Assembly (NCBI RefSeq): GCF_012396585.1
Contig: NZ_JAAXPR010000016.1
Span: 1 to 54,640 of the forward strand
Direction: 5' to 3'
From: Streptococcus ovuberis
GTDB taxonomy: Bacteria > Bacillota > Bacilli > Lactobacillales > Streptococcaceae
Length of the DNA stretch: 54,640 nt
Positions within the stretch are counted from its first letter, which is position 1, and each line of letters opens with the position of its first letter. The position numbers and the translations under genes are program-made. A model generated the notes under the pieces. It saw only the letters and a program-made list of their open reading frames with translations, ran no database searches and was not told where the DNA came from. Below are positions 43,768 through 51,989 of this stretch, one piece after another.

Positions 43768-46700
43768 GTGGACAAGATTTATAGATATGTAACGAATTAT
43801 GTTGGCAAATTTGAAAATCGAATGAAATGGAAGAGTATGACTTGGACTATCTTGGTTTTGGCAACTTTTCTAACCACGTATTTTTTGATTTTACCAGCAA
43901 TTACAGTTACAGATAAACAAGCTGACGAGGCTGCGATACGGTTGGAAGTTGCGACAACCGAACAAAATTTTCTAGAAAAGACAGAGGAGTTGAATGTTGC
44001 TGATTCTATAACCACTTTGATGCATTCGGAAGAAACCGTAGAAACGTCAGAGCAAACAAAAGCTACTACAGACGCAACAACGGAAATCGAAACTACCAGT
44101 GAGAAAGGGAAGGAAGCAACTCACTTTGATGGTGCTTTGACTTATCGGGGTAGTGATTACACAGTCAAAGTGACTATTCCGAAAGAGGCAAAAATACCTG
44201 GCACGGTTCAGTTGGTTGCTGAAGAGATTAAGGAAGAAGAAGCTGAGTACCAAGGCTATAAAGAAAAAGTTCTACTCAAGGTTGCTCGCCATGAGGAAGA
44301 AATTCAGTTGCTGAGGTTATATGATATTCGCTTGCTTGTTGACGAGCAGGAAGTTGAACCACAAGCTTCCGTGAAAGTTGAAGTGTCTTATGACGAAAAG
44401 TTAGATGCTAAGGATGAAGACCTGAAAATTGTCCATTTTAAAGATGATGGACAGACAGAAGTTTTAAAATCAAAGGCAACTAAGGAAACTAAAAATACAG
44501 ATAGTGACATTGCTTTTAAAACCGACTCTTTCTCTATTTATGCAATTGTACAAAATGGAAAAGAAGTCCCAAGACATACTTATAAATTTCAAAATGCTGA
44601 TGGTTCAGAGTATAAGTTTATCAATAAATCTGGTGATGAAATTTCAGAACAAATTATAAAAAATGGTGAAGAATTACACGGGGTTGGAATTCCGATTACG
44701 GCCCATGGTCAACACTTTAATGGTTGGTTTATTTGGAATGAGGATCAAAGAACATTAGAGGAAGCTATTAAATTTGATGAACCTATAATAGTTAACGAAA
44801 GTAAAACTATTTATGTTCGTCCAAGTATGGGGAATATGGTTTACCTTACTGTCTACGATGATGAAGATGGGAAGATTATTCTCGAAAAGGAACAATTAGC
44901 ACTGAATGGCGGAAGTGTTACTGAAGATTTGAGTAAGTTTAGTCAAGTAATCAAACCACCAACATCGACACAAGTTTTAGTTGGGTGGTCGCTGACACCA
45001 CATGGGACGTTGCTACAAGGAGGTGTAAATGCGACGTTAACTCTAAACCAAGATGCTAATGTCTATCCGATTTTTAAAGAATCAAAGCGTTTGGAGTTTT
45101 ATACAGATACTTTAAGTGGAACGGACAGTATTTCGAATGGTGCTCCTTATATTCCTCCTAAACTTGTTGTTTCAGGAGAAACTGTAACTCAATATAAACC
45201 AGAGGATCCTAAACGGTATGGATATACTTTTGGGGGATGGTATGATACAAAACCTATTAATGGGCAGAAGCCTAGTGGAAATTCGTTTAATTTTGATGCT
45301 CCTTTAACGACAGATAAACAGCTATATGCTTATTGGATTCCTGATAAAGCGAGTTATACGGTTGTCTATTGGTTGCAGCGGGCAACGGATAGTAAGAATG
45401 CGACGAAAGAGCTAAAAACATATGATTACGCTGGGCAGCGTTCAGTAGCTTCTGCGACTGTTGGCTCTACAGTATCAGTAACTACTGCTGATAAGAATGG
45501 AACACATATTACAGGTTTTGTGCCAGCTGGATTTGAGTACACAACAGATCGTGGAGAAACCACTACAACTGTTAAGGCAGATGGCTCTTCAGTATTGAAT
45601 GTGTACTTTAATCGTCGGTTAATTACCATGAAGTTTTATGATAGCGCAAGTTACATTGCCTATAATAGCCCAATCTGGAATAGTAATGATCGTAATTTGA
45701 AAGTGCTAACAGGTTTATATGGGACTTCGTTGGAAAGTAACAACTATACTTGGCCGAATAGTGGCACTAATACTTGGAGCTATTATGAGTATACTGGCAG
45801 TGACATAGGCATGACTTACTTAGGAGAGTTTGTTCTACCAGAAGGAACTTATCCGAGGATTGCAGGTTCGTCAATAAGTCAAGAAATCCGATTGTTTAAA
45901 TCAGGGACAAAAGCCAAAACAATCCATTTTTATAAACAACGAGTGGATGGAAGTTATGCTCCAATATGGAGTCCAGATGATACTGGTGTGTCTAGTTCAA
46001 ATTCTACTACGTTTACATTTTCAGAAAAGTACAATGGATTTAATGTTCATAGTTATATCCGTTATGATATAACAGCAGACAAGTACGTGGATAATCAATG
46101 GCGTTTAACCAGTTCTGGAAATAATACCTCAACAGCCTCTGGATATTATTATTATTATAATTACCATATTACTAACCATTATGACTTACATGTGCGATAT
46201 GAACGTAAGAAATTTAAATTAGACTTTAGATATCCGGAAACAAATGCTTCGCTAGATAATTTTGAGTCAAAGGAAGTCTTATATGAGGAAAATTTATCTA
46301 AGTTTAAACCAGATACCACTACGATTAAACCGACTCCGCCTAAACCGGGGTACGAGTGGGATGGTAAGTGGTATAAAGACCGGACGTTAACGCAAGAGTT
46401 TGATTGGAATGACAAAATGCCGGATCATGATTTGGTTGTCTATCCAGGATTTAGAAAAATTAAATATAATATCGTTTTGGATCCTAATGGGGGAGAATTG
46501 TTAGGCTCACAAGATACGCATTTTACTCTGTATTATGGAGACTCTGTTCCCAAGTATAATAACATGACACGGGACTATATTGAGGATCTTAGCGGAAGTC
46601 ACTATTATCGTAAAGATACAGTAGCGATACCCGATATTGCTAATGATCGTGAAACTCAGCGTGCACACTATACGATAAATCCAGCAGAGCCCAATGTTAA

Positions 46701-48249
46701 TCCACATCAACGCTATAGAGCAGATAAAGATGCCTATCATTTGATTGGTTGGTATGTCGTTGGGAAAGATGGAAACTTGGAGCGACCATATAACTTTAGT
46801 GGTGCTGTAACGAGCGACCTTACGCTGAGAGCGGAATGGCGTCGTACGGGAGAATATAGGATTGTTTATAGCGATATGGTTTATGGGCTAGACCTTAATC
46901 CAATCCAAAAAGATGGAATACAAGTAAAAGCAACGAATTTACCAAACGATTCTAATAAGTATGATGATAAGTCGCATGCAGAGTTAGAACGCCGTCCAAC
47001 ATCGCCAGAAGGTTATCGTTTCCGTGGTTGGCTGTATGATGGTAAAATTTATAATCCACATGATACCATCATTATTGATGCTCTAAAAGCAGATGTTAAC
47101 AAGACTTTGACAGTTTATCCGGTCTATAAATCCATAGAATCCATACAGGTTGAAACTACTCATATCACCTATGATGGAAATGGTGGAGAACGTTTAGAGA
47201 GTGGGAAAGAAATAACCCAAAAAACGTATGATAAATTACCGGTGAATACGGTCCATAAGACTCAGGGGGCTGATTTCTTTACAAGGGATGGATATGAATT
47301 GATTGGCTGGCATACGGAAAAAGCAGATGCAGAGCGTGGCAATGTTGAGTATCGTTTGGGTCAAGATGTCGGACTGGATAACAATCCAGATGCTTCAAAT
47401 ATTCTCTATGCTGTTTGGAAACCTAGAGAATATACAGTTACTGTAACTAAAAAAGTTATTGGTAATGAGGTTGATAGACAAAAGGAGTTCAAGTTTGACC
47501 CGAGTCCAAATCTTCAGCAAGGAAACTTTGCTTTAAAAGATTCTGTTACTAACAACAATGAAAAGAAAATATTTACTAATGTTCCGTTTGGGACAGTTAT
47601 TTCAATTGATGAGCAGGATTATGTAGAGTTTGCCAAGACAGAAGATATAACCCATTCGAAACCAGCTTCTGGTGCACAATCTTGGACTGATCGTGTTGTT
47701 AACCTACCTCAACTAACTGTTGATGGTGATATTGATATCGTTTTCACCAATACACGGAACATGCAACAAGTTGTCTTAAAGAAAGTTAGCGTTGAAAATA
47801 TCAATACGAGCTTATCTGGTGCTGAATTTAATATCTATAAGGTTGAAAATGGGCAGAAGGCTTCAACGCCACTTTACACCAAAGTGACATCAAATGATGC
47901 AGGAATAGTTGTTAATGGACATACACAGGAGCCATTCTTCAATTTGCCAGTAGGTAGCTATCTTATTACAGAGACTAAGGCGCCAGATGGGTACAATCTT
48001 GAAAAAGCAGATATGTCTTTAGAAGTTACGGCGACAGGCGCAAGTTTTATTCAAAATGGTAACGCTGCGGCACCAACGGTGATTAATACACCAACTGCTC
48101 AGCAATTTGAATTCAAAATCACAAACTCAAAAGGTGCTGAATTACCATCGACTGGCGGTATCGGAAAACACCTTTATCTTATCCTAGGAATGCTATTAGC
48201 ATTACCGGCAGGATTACTTTTATATAAAAAACACAAATTAATGTATTGA
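43768..48249 (+). CDS. large LPSTG-anchored ancillary pilin/adhesin (Sfp1-like)
   Basis: 1493 aa, uninterrupted. An N-terminal hydrophobic segment at about 25-47 ends in ILPAITVTD, a likely processing area. Six or more InlB-type beta-grasp repeats (GHFNGWF-, YTFGGWYDT, YHLIGWYVV, YRFRGWLYDG, YELIGWHTE) lie between about 270 and 1230. A SpaA-type domain near the end has GAEFNIYK and LITETKAPDGYN. LPSTG is at 1459-1463 with a membrane helix and KKHK tail. GTG 43768 has GGAGG upstream. Known S. suis reference strains carry a nonsense mutation in this gene. Confidence 0.85.
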   Translation: MDKIYRYVTNYVGKFENRMKWKSMTWTILVLATFLTTYFLILPAITVTDKQADEAAIRLEVATTEQNFLEKTEELNVADSITTLMHSEETVETSEQTKATTDATTEIETTSEKGKEATHFDGALTYRGSDYTVKVTIPKEAKIPGTVQLVAEEIKEEEAEYQGYKEKVLLKVARHEEEIQLLRLYDIRLLVDEQEVEPQASVKVEVSYDEKLDAKDEDLKIVHFKDDGQTEVLKSKATKETKNTDSDIAFKTDSFSIYAIVQNGKEVPRHTYKFQNADGSEYKFINKSGDEISEQIIKNGEELHGVGIPITAHGQHFNGWFIWNEDQRTLEEAIKFDEPIIVNESKTIYVRPSMGNMVYLTVYDDEDGKIILEKEQLALNGGSVTEDLSKFSQVIKPPTSTQVLVGWSLTPHGTLLQGGVNATLTLNQDANVYPIFKESKRLEFYTDTLSGTDSISNGAPYIPPKLVVSGETVTQYKPEDPKRYGYTFGGWYDTKPINGQKPSGNSFNFDAPLTTDKQLYAYWIPDKASYTVVYWLQRATDSKNATKELKTYDYAGQRSVASATVGSTVSVTTADKNGTHITGFVPAGFEYTTDRGETTTTVKADGSSVLNVYFNRRLITMKFYDSASYIAYNSPIWNSNDRNLKVLTGLYGTSLESNNYTWPNSGTNTWSYYEYTGSDIGMTYLGEFVLPEGTYPRIAGSSISQEIRLFKSGTKAKTIHFYKQRVDGSYAPIWSPDDTGVSSSNSTTFTFSEKYNGFNVHSYIRYDITADKYVDNQWRLTSSGNNTSTASGYYYYYNYHITNHYDLHVRYERKKFKLDFRYPETNASLDNFESKEVLYEENLSKFKPDTTTIKPTPPKPGYEWDGKWYKDRTLTQEFDWNDKMPDHDLVVYPGFRKIKYNIVLDPNGGELLGSQDTHFTLYYGDSVPKYNNMTRDYIEDLSGSHYYRKDTVAIPDIANDRETQRAHYTINPAEPNVNPHQRYRADKDAYHLIGWYVVGKDGNLERPYNFSGAVTSDLTLRAEWRRTGEYRIVYSDMVYGLDLNPIQKDGIQVKATNLPNDSNKYDDKSHAELERRPTSPEGYRFRGWLYDGKIYNPHDTIIIDALKADVNKTLTVYPVYKSIESIQVETTHITYDGNGGERLESGKEITQKTYDKLPVNTVHKTQGADFFTRDGYELIGWHTEKADAERGNVEYRLGQDVGLDNNPDASNILYAVWKPREYTVTVTKKVIGNEVDRQKEFKFDPSPNLQQGNFALKDSVTNNNEKKIFTNVPFGTVISIDEQDYVEFAKTEDITHSKPASGAQSWTDRVVNLPQLTVDGDIDIVFTNTRNMQQVVLKKVSVENINTSLSGAEFNIYKVENGQKASTPLYTKVTSNDAGIVVNGHTQEPFFNLPVGSYLITETKAPDGYNLEKADMSLEVTATGASFIQNGNAAAPTVINTPTAQQFEFKITNSKGAELPSTGGIGKHLYLILGMLLALPAGLLLYKKHKLMY

Positions 48250-48280
48250 TAGGCAATACTAGAAAGAAATTATTTATTTT

Positions 48281-49762
48281 ATGAAAAAGAAAATTATTAA
48301 ATCTATACTAGCAGCAATGCTTATTCTTGGAACTGTAGCACCAGCCACAGCACCGGTTTTTGCAGCTGGTCCTGGTAGTATTGAAATAAAGAATACTCAA
48401 CAAAACACTGAATATAAAGCCTATAAAATTTTTGATGCGACTAATGATGGAGACGCTGTTTCTTACACGCTTCCTAAAGATAATCCGCTATTAAAAACTC
48501 AATCTTTTACTGAGCTATTTGACACTACAACAAATGGTGATTTAACTTACATTATGCCTAAAACTGGTGTTACACCAGAAAAAATTACAAAATGGGCTCA
48601 AACTTTAAAAGAACAATTGCCTGCTGTTGCTACAATAACGGAAACTGGCACCGATTCAACTGAAACCTTGAGCGTAGACTATGGGTACTATCTTGTTGAT
48701 TCATCTCTTGATCAAGGTTCGGTTATCATGGTAACTTCTGCGACACCAAATGCTATTATTCATGAGAAAGAATCCAAGCCAACTTGGGGAGATCCTAATA
48801 GTGGAGCCGGTAAAAAAACTGATAAGAAAACATATAATATAGGGGATGAAATCACTTATACTGTTACCTATACAAATGCTACTAATTTCAATGGTGGAAA
48901 TAAAGTTTATCAATATGTGATGGAAGATAACATGCCAGAGGCTACTGTTATTGAACTTGTGAAAGGCTCTATTGAAGTTAAAGTTAATGATAATGCGCTG
49001 ACTAAATCTGATGTTATTGCTAAAGGGAATTATAAATTAGAAGAAAATGGTAATGATTTTAAGTTGATTATTCCATGGGCAGCTTCACAAGCACAAACTG
49101 CTGATGCACAACTTGGTAAGGGTGATGATTTCTTTTATGATAAAGGGGTTAATGTTATTGAAGTTACTTATAAAGGTATCTTAAAATCTGGAGCTACTGA
49201 GGGCTCTAGTGCTCAAAATACCAATATTGCTCGTATCTATCCGAATGATGTACCTGATTCAAATGATCCTGGGCAATCAGTGAATGTCTATGATGGTGAA
49301 ATTAAAATTAAAAAAGTTGATGGTATAGAAAAAACAAAAGTGCTAGAAGGAGCTCAATTTGTTCTGAGAAGGAAAGATAATCAACTATATTATAAATTTG
49401 ATGAATCCACTCAAAAAACGTCTTGGGAATCTGAACAAAGCCAAGCAACTGTCAAAGTAACTGGTAAGGACGGGGGGGCAACGTTCACTGGTCTAGCTGA
49501 AGGTGAGTATGAATTGATTGAGACGGTTGCTCCGAAAGGATATAATGTTTTAAAGGATCCGATTTCAGTTACATTAGCATTCAAAGAGGGTGCAACAGGA
49601 ACAGATGATACATTGATTGCTACCCCTGAAATTAAAAATAACAGTGGTGCTGAGCTTCCGTCTACTGGTAGCTTTGGAACAAAACTTCTTTACATTGTTG
49701 GTACGACGCTAGTGATTGTGGCTGGTGTTACTCTTGTGGCACGTCGTCGCGCGGAAAACTAA
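48281..49762 (+). CDS. major pilin subunit (Sfp2-like), LPSTG-anchored
   Basis: 493 aa. Signal peptide MKKKIIKSILAAMLILGTVA... cut near AAG. Isopeptide-forming D1 domain, then a linker with AIIHEKESKPTWGD whose Lys is the best candidate for the pilin polymerization lysine (no VYPKN is seen), a D2-type domain (ITYTVTYTNATNFNGG), and a C-terminal Cna-B/SpaA domain with the E-box YELIETVAPKGYN. LPSTG is at 459-463, then a membrane helix and RRRAEN. AGAAAG lies before ATG 48281. A G7 run sits at 49472-49478. Confidence 0.88.
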   Translation: MKKKIIKSILAAMLILGTVAPATAPVFAAGPGSIEIKNTQQNTEYKAYKIFDATNDGDAVSYTLPKDNPLLKTQSFTELFDTTTNGDLTYIMPKTGVTPEKITKWAQTLKEQLPAVATITETGTDSTETLSVDYGYYLVDSSLDQGSVIMVTSATPNAIIHEKESKPTWGDPNSGAGKKTDKKTYNIGDEITYTVTYTNATNFNGGNKVYQYVMEDNMPEATVIELVKGSIEVKVNDNALTKSDVIAKGNYKLEENGNDFKLIIPWAASQAQTADAQLGKGDDFFYDKGVNVIEVTYKGILKSGATEGSSAQNTNIARIYPNDVPDSNDPGQSVNVYDGEIKIKKVDGIEKTKVLEGAQFVLRRKDNQLYYKFDESTQKTSWESEQSQATVKVTGKDGGATFTGLAEGEYELIETVAPKGYNVLKDPISVTLAFKEGATGTDDTLIATPEIKNNSGAELPSTGSFGTKLLYIVGTTLVIVAGVTLVARRRAEN

Positions 49763-49793
49763 TGTTAGGCGAGCAGATGGATAAGGAGTTGCC

Positions 49794-50654
49794 TTGAAAG
49801 CATTTGTAAAAAAAAATCGGATATCCATTTTGCTTGTAACAATCATGATTGTAGGGATAGGTTTGATAGCCTATCCCTCAGTCGCTAATTATTGGAACGC
49901 TTTCCATCAATCACAAGCTATTATGGATTATCAAAAGAGTGTCTCTGCTATTGATACTAGTCAGTATGAGAAAATTCTTTCTAGCGCTAAAATCTATAAT
50001 GAAAAATTTAAGGAGACTGGTATCAATTGGCACATGACTTCGGAAGAACGTGATGGCTATAATAAGGAGCTAGCTATTGATATGACAGGGAATATGGGAT
50101 TTATTTCTATCCCAAAGATTGATGTTACACTCCCCCTTTATCATGGGACTTCTGAGGATGTGCTGCTAACTTCAATCGGTCATATTGAAGGGACGAGTCT
50201 CCCTGTCGGAGGTGTATCAACTCATTCAGTTTTATCTGGTCATAGAGGATTACCATCGTCACGTTTATTTACTGATTTGGATAAATTGAAGGTGGGTGAT
50301 CGTTGGACGGTAAGTATTCTTAATGAATCTTATACTTACGAAGTTGATCAGATTAGAACGGTTTTACCGACAGATTTGAGTAATATTCAAATTGAAGAAG
50401 GTATGGATTATCAAACCTTGGTGACTTGTACGCCTTATGGTATTAATACTCACCGTCTTTTGGTGCGTGGTCACCGTGTCTCTAATGAAGATGGTGATGG
50501 TTTAGTGACACCTGATGCCATACAAATTGAACCGGTTTATATCGCCCCATTCATTGGTATTCCAATTGTTTTGATTCTTCTTATGATTTTTATGATTGAA
50601 TCTAGAAATCATCGTAAACGCTACCAGATTTTTAAAAAATTAACCGAAAAGTGA
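49794..50654 (+). CDS. srtF: class C pilus sortase (SrtF-like)
   Basis: 286 aa from TTG 49794 with AAGGAG 5 nt upstream. Membrane segments at both ends (ISILLVTIMIVGIGLIAYP and IAPFIGIPIVLILLMIFMI), as in class C sortases. Catalytic His in LSGHRGLP, Cys in TLVTCTPYG, Arg in HRLLVRGHR. The usual DPF/DPW lid motif before the barrel is not found; the corresponding stretch reads GINWHMTSEERDGY. It joins pilins by cutting LPSTG. Codons 6-8 form an A9 run (49808-49816). Confidence 0.88.
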   Translation: MKAFVKKNRISILLVTIMIVGIGLIAYPSVANYWNAFHQSQAIMDYQKSVSAIDTSQYEKILSSAKIYNEKFKETGINWHMTSEERDGYNKELAIDMTGNMGFISIPKIDVTLPLYHGTSEDVLLTSIGHIEGTSLPVGGVSTHSVLSGHRGLPSSRLFTDLDKLKVGDRWTVSILNESYTYEVDQIRTVLPTDLSNIQIEEGMDYQTLVTCTPYGINTHRLLVRGHRVSNEDGDGLVTPDAIQIEPVYIAPFIGIPIVLILLMIFMIESRNHRKRYQIFKKLTEK

Positions 50655-50820
50655 TGAGAATTAGGGGATTCTCATAGGACAGGTGGGGAGTATGGGAATT
50701 GTTAAGAAGAGTAATGAGAAGAAGTGAATCGGTTACACTAAATTAAACAATCTTATGCAGTGTTCTACACTGAATTAAAGAAAAGAGGAAATGGTTAAGT
50801 AGCACAGCAATTGGAGAGTG

Positions 50821-50969
50821 ATGGCTATGAGACGAACTATTGAAACATGTTTTTCTGACCGGTATTGTCTATTTGATATCGAACATACATTAGCTAGATG
50901 GCTAACAGGACAACAGTTATGGAACAAATCGTTCTTGCCCATAATTTAAACTATTTTGAAATTAACTAG
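50821..50969 (+). pseudogene. 3' remnant of an IS982-like transposase gene
   Basis: RRTIETCFSDRYCLFDIEHTLARWLTGQQ followed, after a one-base shift, by MEQIVLAHNLNYFEIN and TAG. The IEHTLAR-S-x-x-G and NLKYFEIN-type ending is characteristic of the C-terminus of a streptococcal DDE transposase that I believe is IS982-like. Only the last fifty codons remain. Confidence 0.6.
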
Positions 50970-50980
50970 CATCACGAATT

Positions 50981-51651
50981 AAGTATAGATACGGTGCTCG
51001 AAAGATCAAACAATGTCTGACCACAGATGGCATCATCCTATTGCATCGTCGTATTCGTCGGATAATGAAACGCTTAAATCTCGTATCCGTTACCAACAGG
51101 CTAGCTTCAAACCGCAGTCTAAATGGAAAACTGATGCCCCATTCCAAATCGCTTAGGCAGATAATTTAACCAAGAAAAACCACTGGAAGCCATTGTGACA
51201 GACTTGACCTATGTTAGAGTTGGAGTACGCTGGGCGTATGTTTACTTTGATTATTGACCTCTATAATCGTGAAATCATTGGTCTGTCAGTCGGTTGGCAC
51301 AAGACGGCAGAGCTCGTCAAACAAGCCATCCAGAGTGTCCCTTATGCGCTGACCAAGGTCAATCTTTTCCGTTCTGACCGTGGCAAAGAATTTGATAATC
51401 AGCTGATTGATGACATGTTGAAGTCCTTCGGAATCACCCGCTCTCTCAGTCAAGCTGGCTGTCCTTATGACAATGCAGTAGCTGAGAGCACCTATCGTTC
51501 CTTTAAATTGGCGTTTATTAATCGAGAAACCTTTCATTCACTAGAAGAACTAACCTTTAAAACCAAGAACTATGTCCACTGGTGGAACCACCATCGCATT
51601 CATGGGAGTCTCAACTATCAAACACCAATGACTAGGAGAGTGATTGCTTAA
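50981..51651 (+). pseudogene. degenerate IS3-family transposase orfB
   Basis: Pieces in three frames: KYRYGARKIKQCLTTDGI ... IMKRLNLVSV (50981 on), EKPLEAIVTDLTYVRVG (first catalytic Asp, about 51175-51240), and the long final piece LIIDLYNREIIGLSVGWHKTAELVKQA with FRSDRGKEFDNQLID (second Asp) and AVAESTYRSFK (Glu), ending RIHGSLNYQTPMTRRVIA at 51651. The N-terminus is missing and at least two frameshifts separate the parts, so it is inactive. Confidence 0.85.
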
Positions 51652-51687
51652 GAAAAACACTTTATAATTTCTGTACAGAAAACTATT

Positions 51688-51778
51688 GCCTTTTCAATGG
51701 CTTTGAAGGTTTCTTCACGTTCTAAGCAAGTTGGATGTCATTGCGTTCTGAGAGGGTAAGGTGTTTATATTTTGCCAT
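51688..51778 (-). pseudogene. 5' remnant of an IS30-family transposase
   Basis: On the minus strand from 51778: MAKYKHLTLSERNDIQLA, then a stop; restoring one base gives LEREETFKAIEK. This is the helix-turn-helix start of IS30-family transposases. Only about 30 codons are left, abutting the IS3 remnant. Confidence 0.65.
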
Positions 51779-51847
51779 AGTAAGGACTCATTTCTAACAC
51801 AAACGTCTCAGACTTAATTCCACCATAAAAATCCGTTTTAGGCTAAG

Positions 51848-51872
51848 TTCCACTTCGAAAGCTAAAGTGGAA
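51848..51872. repeat. hairpin upstream of leuS
   Basis: TTCCACTT (51848-51855) and AAGTGGAA (51865-51872), perfect 8 bp. Together with the neighbouring TTCCACCAT it may be a leftover insertion-sequence end. No T-box motif is present before leuS. Confidence 0.5.
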
Positions 51873-51947
51873 TTTACTTTGGGAAATTAGCTCTTGTTTC
51901 CTATCTAGTCTTGAAGTTTCAAATTCCTGCCAAAATTGTTTAAAACA

Positions 51948-51956
51948 TGGTATAAT
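51948..51956 (+). promoter_or_regulatory. extended -10 promoter of leuS
   Basis: TGG TATAAT at 51948-51956, 34 nt before the leuS ATG, with only a weak -35 region. Confidence 0.6.
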
Positions 51957-51989
51957 GAGAGGGACATTTTGTTGCAAACGGAGAATTTT

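Noticed and set aside
43768..48249. CRISPR or other DNA repeat array in the large adhesin gene
   Set aside because: The repeats are at protein level (InlB-type domains) and are not regular DNA repeats; no CRISPR-like array was seen anywhere in the window.
51652..51989. Leucine T-box leader before leuS
   Set aside because: No AGGGTGG-type T-box sequence or terminator is present; the gap is explained by IS remnants and an extended -10 promoter.
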